A stretch of DNA of 42,098 nt from Nitrospiraceae bacterium (lineage in GTDB: Bacteria; Nitrospirota; Nitrospiria; Nitrospirales; Nitrospiraceae). This document shows, one piece after another, positions 15,755 through 25,166 of this stretch. A program made the position numbers and the translations under genes. The stretch covers positions 1 to 42,098 of the forward strand of contig JABFSG010000055.1 of the NCBI GenBank assembly GCA_013140715.1, given 5' to 3'. Below the pieces are notes generated by a model, which saw only the letters and a program-made list of their open reading frames with translations, ran no database searches and was not told the DNA's origin. Position 1 is the first letter of the stretch. Each line of letters begins with the position of its first letter.

Positions 15755-17941
15755 CTAGACGAGTAGCAGGCCGGCGTTGCGAACTTTTTTCCAAGAGGGA
15801 GTCTTGAGAAAAATTTCGAATTCCTGCGCGGTTCCCGGAAATGTGGTTTTCGTTTCCCGGAGCAGAGGGTAGGGATTTCGTAGGTGGTTCTGTGGCGTGG
15901 ACTGTCGGATCAGACCATCAAGCCACTGAGCCTGTGGCGTAGATACTGTTACGGCGTGATCAGCGGTATGTCCCGGCAGGATGAGTCGTGTTTTTTTCCC
16001 GACCGGTTCACAGACTGGTTGTCCACCGAACCAGACAAATCGTCGTTCAGCTCGTAAATCATTTTCCACCATTCGGCCCTTGATCAGACGACGTGCCCAG
16101 GTGGAGGAGACTCGATGGCCTGGTACGGGATGGTCGAACCACTGGCGGACGTCGAGCGTGAGTCCCCGACCTTCGAGATAATTGAGTAACGACCGCCGCA
16201 GTCCTTCACCAAGCCATTCCGGCGTCTTGCCACGTTCATCCTGGTGGTGGAGATCATTTTCTGCGAAACCCTGAAATGCAGGCCCAAGGATGCGTAATCC
16301 ATGAGCGGCTGGCTTGAGTCCGATCGGACTATGGGCCGTAGCGGTGAAGCGATGCCAAAAAGCGGATTGAATCAGATCTGCCGCGAACAATTGCCTCACT
16401 CGTTCAAGCGAGTCGACTGTTTCTTGGACCGTCTCGGAAGGACAACCGTACATGAGATAGGCATGGATAAGAATGCCTGCGTCTTTGAAGGCCGCTGCGA
16501 CAAGCGCAGTCTGATCGACGGTAATTCCTTTCTTGATTTTCTCTAGCAGCCGGTCCGAAGCAGCTTCAAGTCCTGCCGTCACGGCAATACAACCGGAAGC
16601 AGCCAGGAGACGGCAGAGGTCCGGGGTAAAGGCTTCTTCAAATCTGATGTTGCCCCACCATGAAATGATAATGCCCCGTTCCAGTAGCGCCAAGGCGAGC
16701 GATTTTAAGGCAGCGGGCGGTGCGGCTTCATCGACAAAGTGAAATCCACGGCAGCCTGTCTCGCCGATCAGCTGCTCGATCTGTTGAATGAGCCGATCGG
16801 TCGGCGTCATTTCATAGCGGCTGATGTAGTTGAGCCCGACATCGCAAAAGGTACATTGTTTCCAATAACAACCATGGGCGACTGTGAGCTTATTCCAGTG
16901 GCCCTCCGACCAAAGTCGATGCATGGGGTTCGTGCTATCCAAGATCGTGAGATAGCGATCCAAGGTCAAGCCGCTATAGGTTGGACAGCCGACTTCGGCC
17001 ATACTGAACTCCCGGTCGGACGTATCATTCGCGTAGATGACTTGCCTCTTGTCTCGATAGAAGGTGCGGCAAAGCCGCGCGCGTGGCCTGGTTCCTGCCA
17101 GATATTCAATCAATGAAAGCAACGGCCGTTCCCCGTCGTCGAGCGTGACGTAATCGATATAGTCGAATACGCGGGGGTCCGAAAGACGTCGAAGCTCCGT
17201 GTTGGCATACCCGCCGCCCAGGGCGACGGTGATGTTGGGACGTCGGCTCTTAATCGAATGGGCTATACGAAACGCGCCGTAGAGATTTCCTGGAAAGGGC
17301 ACAGTCAGACAAACGAGCGACGGATCGAAACGGTCGAGATGTGTCCACATGGATTCAAGCATGAATTGATCTGTCAGGGTCGGAGCAGCGACGATCGCGT
17401 CGATGATGGTATCGAAGGACGATGCGGCTCTGGCGATATGTTCGGCATAGCGGCTGAGGGCAAAATGGGGAGACACGGTTGTCTGGATCAGATCGGCTAG
17501 GTCTTCGAGATAGAGGGTGGAGAATCGTTTTGCGCGGTCCTGTTCCGACAAGGCACGAAGAGTTGAAGCGTTTTCCTGTTGGCCGGCGAATCGGGGGCCT
17601 TGGGGAAGGAATCCCGGACGGGCAAGGAGCAAGGCCAATGAAGGATTGCGCCCTTGCAGAAATTCAATGACTGGGTCGATGGCGTTCAGATAGGCCGGTT
17701 CAACCGCGAGCATCTGTCTGGCTTCGCCGGGTAAGGTATCTTCTTGCTTGCGCAGGAGTTCAAATATCGTTTGGAGTCCCGATCGACAGAAGACCCGGAG
17801 GACCATTTCAATGCCGATGTCGGCTTGGCAGGCTTCGATCTTGCGACCGCGGAGAAACCCCGTGAGATAAGCGGTGGATGGGTAGGGAGTATTCAGTTGC
17901 GTGAGCGGGGGGATGAGCAGCAGTACTCGTGGGACAGCCAT
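15755..17941 (-). CDS. B12-binding-type radical SAM protein
   Basis: A 728-residue protein. The N-terminal part begins PRVLLLIPPLTQLNTPYPS and contains a Rossmann-like region with ALGGGYANTEL and DYVTLDDGERPL, as in cobalamin-binding radical SAM proteins. The radical SAM core begins with HGCYWKQCTFCDVG: the three cluster Cys are spaced CX4CX2C rather than the usual CX3CX2C. Downstream elements TAGLEAASDRLLEKIKKG and HAYLMYGCPSETVQETVDSL match radical SAM strands 4-5. It would bind a [4Fe-4S] cluster and SAM to start radical chemistry, possibly methyl transfer. Substrate unknown. It is a lone gene on this strand. Confidence 0.85.
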   Translation of the reverse strand: MAVPRVLLLIPPLTQLNTPYPSTAYLTGFLRGRKIEACQADIGIEMVLRVFCRSGLQTIFELLRKQEDTLPGEARQMLAVEPAYLNAIDPVIEFLQGRNPSLALLLARPGFLPQGPRFAGQQENASTLRALSEQDRAKRFSTLYLEDLADLIQTTVSPHFALSRYAEHIARAASSFDTIIDAIVAAPTLTDQFMLESMWTHLDRFDPSLVCLTVPFPGNLYGAFRIAHSIKSRRPNITVALGGGYANTELRRLSDPRVFDYIDYVTLDDGERPLLSLIEYLAGTRPRARLCRTFYRDKRQVIYANDTSDREFSMAEVGCPTYSGLTLDRYLTILDSTNPMHRLWSEGHWNKLTVAHGCYWKQCTFCDVGLNYISRYEMTPTDRLIQQIEQLIGETGCRGFHFVDEAAPPAALKSLALALLERGIIISWWGNIRFEEAFTPDLCRLLAASGCIAVTAGLEAASDRLLEKIKKGITVDQTALVAAAFKDAGILIHAYLMYGCPSETVQETVDSLERVRQLFAADLIQSAFWHRFTATAHSPIGLKPAAHGLRILGPAFQGFAENDLHHQDERGKTPEWLGEGLRRSLLNYLEGRGLTLDVRQWFDHPVPGHRVSSTWARRLIKGRMVENDLRAERRFVWFGGQPVCEPVGKKTRLILPGHTADHAVTVSTPQAQWLDGLIRQSTPQNHLRNPYPLLRETKTTFPGTAQEFEIFLKTPSWKKVRNAGLLLV

Positions 17942-18209
17942 GGGCTCGACATACCATACTGATCGAACAGAATGCTACGCGGCATGACGCCGATTATCAG
18001 GTAGCTCCAGGAGGATCCTATCCAGGTTTCAATTCTGAGTACTCAGCGAGTAGCCCTGCTTGCCCAATCGACATCCTATCGGACGATTGACGGGGAGTCT
18101 GACCCCAGGCTTGCACAGTCGTTTCATACTAGGGGCTGGATTCAAGAATTCAGACAGCTCTGCCGATAAGGTAGGGCTGAATGCACCTAATACTTATTGG
18201 ATCTGATCA

Positions 18210-19457
18210 GTGGCAAAACGGACCATTCCTCTTGCACGACTGAAAGTCGGGATGTACCTGATCGGCGTAGACCGATCATGGTTGCAGACGCCGTTTCTTC
18301 GCCATAAGTTCAAAATCAAGGATCAATCGGAAATCGATGCGCTTCGGCATGCCGGGATCGCTGAAGTGACGATCGATACTGAGCAAGGGATGGACGTTGT
18401 CGACCATGGATCCTCCCACTCAACGTTGTGCGAGACAGTGCTCGTCGAAAATTCCCCCGCCGCGAGGCCCGAGACTTCCTTGACCGGTTCATCTTCGCAG
18501 GTTCCTGCGGCCATGCTGGCTGAGAATCTAGCAAAGGCCACGCAGCGTCGCGCCGAATGGGTCCATCGTCTGAATGGTCTGTTTGAGCAGACCCGTATAA
18601 CCGGGCTTGTACAGTACGATGCCGTGTGCCAGGTTATCGATGAGATTATCGGCGACGTTCTCGATCGACAGGCCGCCTGTTATGCTGCAATAGGACTACG
18701 ACAGTCCGACCCAACACTTCACGAACATGGTCTGACCGTCTGTACCCTATCTGTGATGCTTGGGCAGGCCTTGGACTATTCTCGTGAACGGTTGCAGCGG
18801 CTGGGGATCGCAGGGTTGCTGCACGACATCGGGCTCACGCGTTTACCCCAGAACATTATAAAGCGACCGGCTAAGATGTCGCCGGCTCAGCAAGCTCTCT
18901 ACGAAAGTCACACGGCTCAAGGGGGTACGATTCTTGAAAAGAGCGGATCGTCCGACCAAGAGGTGCTTGCCATCGTGAAGGGGCATCATCATCTTACTGC
19001 GCAGATCGGAGAGACAAGCGTATCGTCAGCGGGCCATCGTGAGTCTATCAGCTTGGTTGGAATCATCGACCAGTACGATGAACTGGTCACCGGACAGGCA
19101 GGCCTCACTCCGATGTCATCGCATCAGGCGCTGACGCAGCTCTACAAACGGTATCGGACCGATGAAGATCTCTTGCAGATGGTGTCGTGCATGATTCGAG
19201 CGATCGGTGTCTATCCTCTGTACAGTGTGGTCGGGTTGAGTTCAGGAGAACTCGCCGTCATCGGCGCGATCACGCCGGGGAAATCCCACTTGCCCCTTCT
19301 GTATATCTGTAAAGACCAGTCCGGCAATACCTGTCTCCCACCGGTTCCCTTGGATTTGGTCCATGAACCGGAGGGAGGAAGGACGATTCGCGATGTGCGA
19401 AATGCTGGTCGAGAAGGTCTCGATGTCGAGGCTATTCTCAGACAGGCGGCCGCATGA
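18210..19457 (+). CDS. DUF3391 + degenerate HD-GYP domain protein
   Basis: Starts with GTG at 18210; 415 residues. The first 70 residues (IPLARLKVGMYLIGVD, then TPFLRHKFKI) form the DUF3391 domain that precedes many HD-GYP phosphodiesterases. The HD domain keeps metal-ligand residues (HEHG, LLHDIGL, ESHTAQGG, GHHH), but the signature HDIGK has become HDIGL and the HHExxDGxGYP loop is absent (HHHLTAQIGETS instead). It may therefore be a c-di-GMP sensor or inactive rather than a phosphodiesterase. A C-terminal extension of about 100 residues (VGLSSGELAVIGAITPGKSH) is normal for the family. Its stop overlaps the kinase start (ATGA), so the two form an operon. Confidence 0.82.
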   Translation: MAKRTIPLARLKVGMYLIGVDRSWLQTPFLRHKFKIKDQSEIDALRHAGIAEVTIDTEQGMDVVDHGSSHSTLCETVLVENSPAARPETSLTGSSSQVPAAMLAENLAKATQRRAEWVHRLNGLFEQTRITGLVQYDAVCQVIDEIIGDVLDRQAACYAAIGLRQSDPTLHEHGLTVCTLSVMLGQALDYSRERLQRLGIAGLLHDIGLTRLPQNIIKRPAKMSPAQQALYESHTAQGGTILEKSGSSDQEVLAIVKGHHHLTAQIGETSVSSAGHRESISLVGIIDQYDELVTGQAGLTPMSSHQALTQLYKRYRTDEDLLQMVSCMIRAIGVYPLYSVVGLSSGELAVIGAITPGKSHLPLLYICKDQSGNTCLPPVPLDLVHEPEGGRTIRDVRNAGREGLDVEAILRQAAA

Positions 19458-21397
19458 GCCTGTCTTTCAGCCCTCCCCCCGATTCTTCCCCCAAAGGGAG
19501 TCTGTCCTGGTTGCCCAGTCGTGAGGATATGTCCCTCATATTCGAGTCGTCGGGAGAAGCGATGTTTGTGACGGATCGGGCCGGCCTGATCTTGTCTCTC
19601 AACCCTGTGGCGCAGCAGCTTATCGGTCGGCATCAGAACGTCATCGGTACCGTATTTCACGAGTTGGTGGGATGCATTGCCTCCGGGGAGGGAAGCTGTC
19701 GCGGTTGTCCATTGGATCACACCGTGCGCACCGGTGAGGTGACCATGGTCTCGCCCCATCAGTGGATCCGAGCCAATGGCGCCGGGATTGAAATCGCTGC
19801 GACGTTTTGGCCCAGGTATCAAGGCTTGGAACGTGTTGGAGCCATTGTTGTCTGTCGCGACCTGACGGTGGAACGGGAAGCGGAACGAGACGTTCAACGA
19901 GTAGCCCGGCTTGCAGAAGATGCCCCAAATCCCATTGTAGAGTTCGACGAAGAAGGCAGCATGCTCTTTGCCAATACAGCCATGGTAGAACTCCTCAATT
20001 ACGGCGTGTCCATTCAAGGACGAGTAGAGGCCGTATTCCCGCCGAATTTGCCGGATCTGCTGAAGGACTGTCTTGAATCGCAGCGACCTACTGTTCGATT
20101 GGAGCATCAGGTCGAAGACCTTGTGCTGGCCTGGTCTTTCTTTCCATTGGGGAGTTCGAAGCAGGTGCGAGTCTATGGAGCGGATATTACTGCAGACGTG
20201 GCGTTGCGCCGTGCGAAGGAAGCGGCAGAAGAATCGGCGCGTGCAAAAGCCATTTTCCTGGCCACGATGAGCCACGAATTACGCACGCCGATGAACGGCG
20301 TGCTGGGATGCACCCAACTCCTTCAAGATACGTCCCTCACCGACCAGCAACGGCAGTTACTGGAAACCATGCACCGGTCGGCAGAGTCGCTCCTAGTGCT
20401 CGTCAACGATATTCTCGACTTCTCGAAGATCGAAGCAGGGAAGATGACGTTGGAAGTCGCCGACGTCGAGATCCGTCCTCTCATCGAGGATGTGATTACG
20501 TTGACGTTGGAATTGGCGAAGAAGAAAGGGCTGACCGTTCAGGTGCAACTGGCGCCGGACATCCCCTCTGAGTTACGCGGCGATCCGATCCGTCTGCGGC
20601 AAATTCTGTTCAATCTGGTCGGTAATGCCATTAAGTTTACCAAGCAGGGCGGAGTGTATGTCTCTGTGAAGACCGTACCCTGCAATCAGAAGAACTCCGA
20701 CGCCATTGTGCTCTACTGGACGGTCAAGGATACGGGCATCGGCATTACAGCAGAGCAGCAGGCGCGATTATTCGGGGCCTATTCTCAGGCAGAATCCTCG
20801 ACGGCCAGGCGATATGGAGGGACCGGGCTCGGGTTGATGATCTGTTGCCAATTGGTCGAGCTCATGGGTGGCGCGATCATGGTGGAGAGTAAGGCGGGCG
20901 AGGGCAGCGCCTTTTCCTATACCACAAGCCTCCTGCCTGCGATTCAACGCGAGACGTCTGCTCATGTCGGCAAGGCGTCCGTGGCATCGATTGCGGATCG
21001 CACAGCACCGCTCCGGATTCTTGTCGCCGACGACAATGAGATCAATCAGGTGGTGGCGTGCAAATTTCTGCAGAAGCTTGGCTGCCAGGTGGAGATCGCG
21101 AGAAATGGACGAGAGGCGGTGGAATCCATTACTCACGCGACCTACGATGCTGTGCTGATGGATTGCGAAATGCCGGAGATGAACGGCTATGAAGCGACAG
21201 GAGAGATCAGGAGACGGGAACAGGCCACGACCAGGCATTTGCCCATCATCGCCCTTACCGGGCATGCTTCGTCGGAGGATGCAGAGAAATGCAGACAGGC
21301 TGGAATGGATGACGTCGTGACAAAACCCATAACCCTCCCGATCCTTCGCGAAACCTTGGAGCGTCTCCTCGCACAACCAGACTTCCGCCATCGCTAA
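19454..21397 (+). CDS. Hybrid sensor histidine kinase with two PAS domains and a receiver
   Basis: 647 residues, no membrane segment, so cytoplasmic. Order: PAS (about 25-145) carrying a Cys cluster C..SGEGSCRGCPLDHT; second PAS (about 155-255, PNPIVEFDEEGSMLFANTAM); short coiled coil; HisKA with the phospho-acceptor in SHELRTPMNGV; HATPase with N box NLVGNAIKFT, G1 DTGIGI and GGTGLGL; and a C-terminal receiver with phospho-acceptor Asp in LMDCEMPEMNG and Lys in VTKPIT. The Cys-rich PAS may sense redox state. Co-translated with the HD-GYP protein, suggesting a link to cyclic-di-GMP-type signalling. There is no DNA-binding output nearby. Confidence 0.92.
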   Translation: MSLSFSPPPDSSPKGSLSWLPSREDMSLIFESSGEAMFVTDRAGLILSLNPVAQQLIGRHQNVIGTVFHELVGCIASGEGSCRGCPLDHTVRTGEVTMVSPHQWIRANGAGIEIAATFWPRYQGLERVGAIVVCRDLTVEREAERDVQRVARLAEDAPNPIVEFDEEGSMLFANTAMVELLNYGVSIQGRVEAVFPPNLPDLLKDCLESQRPTVRLEHQVEDLVLAWSFFPLGSSKQVRVYGADITADVALRRAKEAAEESARAKAIFLATMSHELRTPMNGVLGCTQLLQDTSLTDQQRQLLETMHRSAESLLVLVNDILDFSKIEAGKMTLEVADVEIRPLIEDVITLTLELAKKKGLTVQVQLAPDIPSELRGDPIRLRQILFNLVGNAIKFTKQGGVYVSVKTVPCNQKNSDAIVLYWTVKDTGIGITAEQQARLFGAYSQAESSTARRYGGTGLGLMICCQLVELMGGAIMVESKAGEGSAFSYTTSLLPAIQRETSAHVGKASVASIADRTAPLRILVADDNEINQVVACKFLQKLGCQVEIARNGREAVESITHATYDAVLMDCEMPEMNGYEATGEIRRREQATTRHLPIIALTGHASSEDAEKCRQAGMDDVVTKPITLPILRETLERLLAQPDFRHR

Positions 21398-21507
21398 ACC
21401 AGGCCCCTTGACAGCCTTTCCCGATAGTCGCTATCGTTCGTGCGCGGCAGAGCCATTTCCATGGACGGTCACGACGATTTGCAGGATTTATCGGGAGAGT
21501 ATAGAGC

Positions 21508-22095
21508 ATGGTCGAGGCACAGACCCTTCTGTATAGCGATTTCAATTGTCCATTCTGTTATGCGATGCACGAACGGCTGCACGAAATGGATTTGATCTCT
21601 CGCTGTCAATGGCGCGGTGTGCAGCATGCGTCGCATCTGCCTCGTCCGATGAAACCGTGGCAGGGCTCGTTGGGCGCTGAGCTGCGCCACGAAGTGGCGG
21701 TTGTGCAGCGGTTGGCGCCTGGTCTGCCCATTGCGCTTCCTCCCGGGAAGCCCAATACGAAACCGGCAATCGAACAGGCGGTGGCGCTTTTACAGCGCGA
21801 TCGTTCACAGGGGATGGCGTTTGTGCGCGAGACCTATCGGGCCTTCTGGTGCGGAGGTAAAGACATTTCCGATCCGGGAGTGCTGAGACAATTGGTCGAG
21901 CAGACAGGCGGCTCGGAGACTGTGGGCCAGATCGATGACGAGAATCGCCAGGTGGCTCACGAATGGGAAAGGGCCTGGCACAGAACGGGCCAGGCCGGGG
22001 TTCCCCTCATGGTTTCGCCGGAAGGTGAGCTCCTCGTCGGCTGCGCACCAGCAGAGCAAGTCCGCACATTTTTCGATCAACGAGGAGGAAAATGA
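21508..22095 (+). CDS. DsbA-family thioredoxin-fold oxidoreductase
   Basis: 195 residues with the active-site motif CPFC at residues 14-17 in LLYSDFNCPFCYAMHERL, followed by an all-helical insertion and the cis-Pro strand GVPLMVSPEG. There is no signal peptide, so it is probably a cytoplasmic FrnE/HCCA-isomerase-like member of the DsbA superfamily rather than a periplasmic DsbA. It may handle disulfides or glutathione conjugates; substrate unknown. GGGAG precedes the ATG. Confidence 0.85.
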   Translation: MVEAQTLLYSDFNCPFCYAMHERLHEMDLISRCQWRGVQHASHLPRPMKPWQGSLGAELRHEVAVVQRLAPGLPIALPPGKPNTKPAIEQAVALLQRDRSQGMAFVRETYRAFWCGGKDISDPGVLRQLVEQTGGSETVGQIDDENRQVAHEWERAWHRTGQAGVPLMVSPEGELLVGCAPAEQVRTFFDQRGGK

Positions 22096-22120
22096 AAGGT
22101 CGAGGCTGAGCCTCAACCTT
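22096..22120. terminator. Bidirectional hairpin between convergent genes
   Basis: AAGGT(c)GAGGC pairs with GCCTC(a)ACCTT around a 3-base loop, directly after the oxidoreductase stop and 12 bases before the DUF4139 stop. It is symmetrical and could end both transcripts, though T-runs are weak. Confidence 0.5.
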
Positions 22121-22131
22121 AACCTGCGATA

Positions 22132-24219
22132 TCAGGCTGCCACATCCAAATTCATTACATAGTGCTGCAACTCCCGCCGATGTTCCTCTTCCATGTTCTT
22201 AAGGCTTTCGATTTCCTTGCGCAGTTTCTCCAGCTCGGTTTCTTGCTGGTCCAGCTTCTTGACATAGCGATTATACAGCTCAGAGTTCTGCTGGAGCCGC
22301 TGCATGTTTTCGCGGATGCGGCCATGCTCTGCCGTGATCTCAGCGGTCCGCTGGTCCAGGCGCGTCCGCTGGGTGTGGGTGTCGTCCAGCTTGCTGCGCA
22401 ACTGCGCCACGCGCTGCAGGGCCTCCTTCACTTTCAGGCTGACTTCCTTCGCTTGCTGGTAATAGACGATCTGGTCCATACCGCTATCCATCAAGAGGAT
22501 CGATTCCTGAATGGGCAGCGTTTCTTTCACCCGGATCGTCGAGCTCTTCCCTGGATCGACTGCCACGCTGAACCGGTACATGTCCCTGGTCCGTTCCGCC
22601 GGTTCTTTGGGTTCGGCTAGTTTCCAGTCCGCCCGGTAGGCCTGTTCGATGAGGACGGTTTTGGCCTTCGTATCGCGGTTCTTGACGAGATAGGTCCGGT
22701 CTTCGATTAAACGGCGTGAGATGAGCATCGTGCCCTTCTTGATCGAAACGGTTGCGAGTTCTTGTGTGCCGCCTTGGAGGGTCGGCTCTATTTCGGTCTT
22801 GAGGTCGAGAGCATAGCTGATGAGCCGGTCTTGCCCGGGAGGAAGATCCTCGATGCGCGCATCGCCCGCATAGGTGCCGCTGTCGAACAGGGTGATTGGC
22901 CCCTGCATAAGGTGGAGCGAGGAGGTGTTCTTGAGCCGATATCCATTCAATGGGTGTTTCGCGTTGACGTTCTGATTGTAGAGCGAGACCTTCTGCCCCT
23001 GGAGCGATTGGCCGATGATGGGCAAGAGAGCGCTCTGGTGTTTGGCCAGGGTGATTGGCTGGTCGATACGATACTCGAACAGCTCGCCCTTGTCTTCTGC
23101 CATGGCCATGGAAGTCACGCCATCTTCCAGGCTGCCCATTCTCATCTCGGCAGTGACGTCGGATTCCGCCAGAGCATTGGCTCGGCCGCCGGCTGCCGCT
23201 TGGGTCATCTTGCCGAGCAAGCGTTCTTTCTTCGGCTCGTTGCGGGCTGCAGGGGCTGCCGCCATCGGCGTGAGTTCGTCCATCGCGTCGCCATAGGTCT
23301 GGGGTCTGAGGTTGGCATAGAGCTCGGGCTGCACAACTGGACGCGGATTGTAGAGCGGTTGATACAGATCCATTGCGAAGGAAATGGGCCGTCCCGAGAC
23401 AAGGGAAAGTGTGACGTTGCGCCAGTCCTGGGGGGTCTGATTTTCCACAATGGCCCAGCCTTGCAGATAGGGGGCTTTGCCCTCGTCCAAGACGAGTCGA
23501 TAGGTGGTTTTCCAAACTGGAGTTTCCGTCAGGTAGGAAACCCTGGCCTGGCGGGTGCCGGTGCCGTCGAAGGCGATTGAGACCGTTTTTCTCTGGGCAT
23601 CGTGATTCGTGGCAAGGGCTGCCAGCGCTTGCTGGAGTTCGGCATTCAAGGCAGCATTCGTGAGCTTGATGCGTTGGACAGTCGCCAGCGAGAGTGAGCG
23701 GAATCCGTCTTCTGTCAGGAGCGTGACATACTCGTGCTCCACGATTCGGTGCTGCGAACTCTCGCCGATGGACTCTGTTTTTTTCTCCACGCCCAGCAGG
23801 GTGCCGACGATAGAATTGGGCGCAGCGACTTCAACCGTCTCGCCACGAACTTGAGTCAAAATCTGTCCCAGAGTCGGATGGCCGTTCAAGTTAATCCCGA
23901 AACTGCCGAGTGTTTTAGTAAGGGGATCGCGCGAGCCGTAGGTGACGGTCGCGACTCTGCCGCCGTCGAAGTCCTGTACGACCAGGCTTTTCAGGATGTC
24001 GTTGATCTGGCTCGCTTGCAGGCGCAGGTCGAGCTGGGTGCGATTGTTCACGGTGCCGTCATGTTGAAAGTACCCCATGCCGCTGGAATAGAGGGAAATC
24101 TTGGAGAGGGGAAGTACGGCTTCTTCCTCCGCCAGGACAGGCCAGGGGAGTAGCAGGAAAGAGGCGAGGATCAACTGCCGCAGGAGGGTGTGACCGGAGC
24201 GAACCGACTCTGTGTGCAT
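22132..24219 (-). CDS. Secreted DUF4139 domain protein
   Basis: About 695 residues. The ATG at 24219 follows GGAGG with 5-base spacing and begins a signal peptide (HTESVRSG..LILASFLLLPWPVLAEEE); an ATG at 24234 is the longer option. The mature N-terminal part (LSKISLYSSGMGYFQHDGTV) and the large central beta region with RVSYLTETPVWKTTYRLVLD and WAIVENQTPQDWRNVTLSLV match DUF4139. The last 110 residues are a coiled coil (VKEALQRVAQLRSKLDDTHT onward). Periplasmic or outer-membrane; function of the family unknown. It stands alone. Confidence 0.85.
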   Translation of the reverse strand: MHTESVRSGHTLLRQLILASFLLLPWPVLAEEEAVLPLSKISLYSSGMGYFQHDGTVNNRTQLDLRLQASQINDILKSLVVQDFDGGRVATVTYGSRDPLTKTLGSFGINLNGHPTLGQILTQVRGETVEVAAPNSIVGTLLGVEKKTESIGESSQHRIVEHEYVTLLTEDGFRSLSLATVQRIKLTNAALNAELQQALAALATNHDAQRKTVSIAFDGTGTRQARVSYLTETPVWKTTYRLVLDEGKAPYLQGWAIVENQTPQDWRNVTLSLVSGRPISFAMDLYQPLYNPRPVVQPELYANLRPQTYGDAMDELTPMAAAPAARNEPKKERLLGKMTQAAAGGRANALAESDVTAEMRMGSLEDGVTSMAMAEDKGELFEYRIDQPITLAKHQSALLPIIGQSLQGQKVSLYNQNVNAKHPLNGYRLKNTSSLHLMQGPITLFDSGTYAGDARIEDLPPGQDRLISYALDLKTEIEPTLQGGTQELATVSIKKGTMLISRRLIEDRTYLVKNRDTKAKTVLIEQAYRADWKLAEPKEPAERTRDMYRFSVAVDPGKSSTIRVKETLPIQESILLMDSGMDQIVYYQQAKEVSLKVKEALQRVAQLRSKLDDTHTQRTRLDQRTAEITAEHGRIRENMQRLQQNSELYNRYVKKLDQQETELEKLRKEIESLKNMEEEHRRELQHYVMNLDVAA

Positions 24220-24424
24220 GGAGGCCTCCATCATAGGATGTTGTCCTGGGCCGGGATGACCAGGGTGATATGACCTATCCTGGTCATGTCGTCAAGAAGC
24301 AGATCCTTTCAATGCAGTTTTTATGAAGGGTTCTCGCGGGGCTGGTCGGAATTTTCATCTTTGCGAGTCGCGCCTATCGCGCACGTTTCGCTTGTCTCGC
24401 TCACAATTTGTGGCTTGACGGGCC

Positions 24425-25060
24425 GTGACTGCTTTTGATACAAGTGCCCGTCGTTCCGATAGACCGCAGTGCACTTTTTGGTGGAGCGGTTCTTTGCAGC
24501 ATCCAGATTCCTGGTCTTGGACTCGCCGATCTCTTCTAAAAACATCCGTTGCCGGGCTTCTGCTGCTCGGTGGCAGGCTGTTGTTGCCATCAGTCGCGCA
24601 TGCGCGCGGACTCCCCGACGGGGAACTCACCTTTTTCAACGTGCACACGAACGAACGGTTGCAAGTCCAGTATCGTGATAGCGAGGGTCATTACGACCTG
24701 ACGGCGCTGGACGAAGTGAACCACATTATGCGCTGCCATCACACAGGAGAGGTTGCCGCCATCGATGTGCGCATGCTGGAACATGTGAATCTCGTACAGA
24801 AAGCGGTCGATAGCGGGGGGGAGATCCACGTAATTTCCGGCTATCGAGCGCCCGAGTATAATGCGCAGCTTGTGAAGCGGAGCCGGCGAGTCGCGCAGCA
24901 CAGCCTACATGTCCAGGGACAGGCTCTCGATTTCTATATTCCCGGCGTCACGATTCGCGAGATGCGCCATGCCGCATTGAAGTTGCAGTACGGTGGTGTG
25001 GGGGTTTATCCGCGCGCGAAGTTCATCCATCTCGATTGCGGTCCCTTCCGGTTTTGGTAG
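24425..25060 (+). CDS. Tat-exported DUF882/YcbK-like M15 peptidase-fold protein
   Basis: GTG start, 211 residues. A twin-arginine signal TRRSLLKTSVAGLLLLGG followed by an AHA cleavage site directs export by Tat. The mature domain has the M15_2/DUF882 pattern: SGYRAPEYNAQL, then HSLHVQGQALDFYIPG (zinc His and Asp) and FIHLDCGPFRFW (second His). E. coli MepK (YcbK) of this family is a murein endopeptidase that cuts cross-links, so a role in cell-wall growth is likely. The start is uncertain because 30 residues precede the twin arginine. Confidence 0.85.
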   Translation: MTAFDTSARRSDRPQCTFWWSGSLQHPDSWSWTRRSLLKTSVAGLLLLGGRLLLPSVAHARGLPDGELTFFNVHTNERLQVQYRDSEGHYDLTALDEVNHIMRCHHTGEVAAIDVRMLEHVNLVQKAVDSGGEIHVISGYRAPEYNAQLVKRSRRVAQHSLHVQGQALDFYIPGVTIREMRHAALKLQYGGVGVYPRAKFIHLDCGPFRFW

Positions 25061-25081
25061 TTCCCTCCTCGATTCAAACCC

Positions 25082-25160
25082 GGTTTATTTAGTTTGTTTG
25101 GTTTGTCTCGTTTGTTTGGTTGAACCAAATAGACAAAACGAACCAAATGAACCAAACAAC
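25082..25160. repeat. TTTGGTT-type intergenic palindrome, copy A
   Basis: The left arm is built of TTTGTTTGG-like units (25082-25121) and the right arm of AACCAAA-like units (25123-25160). It lies between the converging M15 and glgB genes and may act as a terminator. It belongs to the same family as 27602-27664, 35343-35421 and the half copy at 36917-36946. Confidence 0.7.
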
Positions 25161-25166
25161 GTTCAA

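Noticed and set aside
22484..23515. 343-codon reverse ORF overlapping DUF4139
   Set aside because: Alternative frame of the DUF4139 gene on the same strand; composition rich in R, P, H, typical of a GC-driven shadow.
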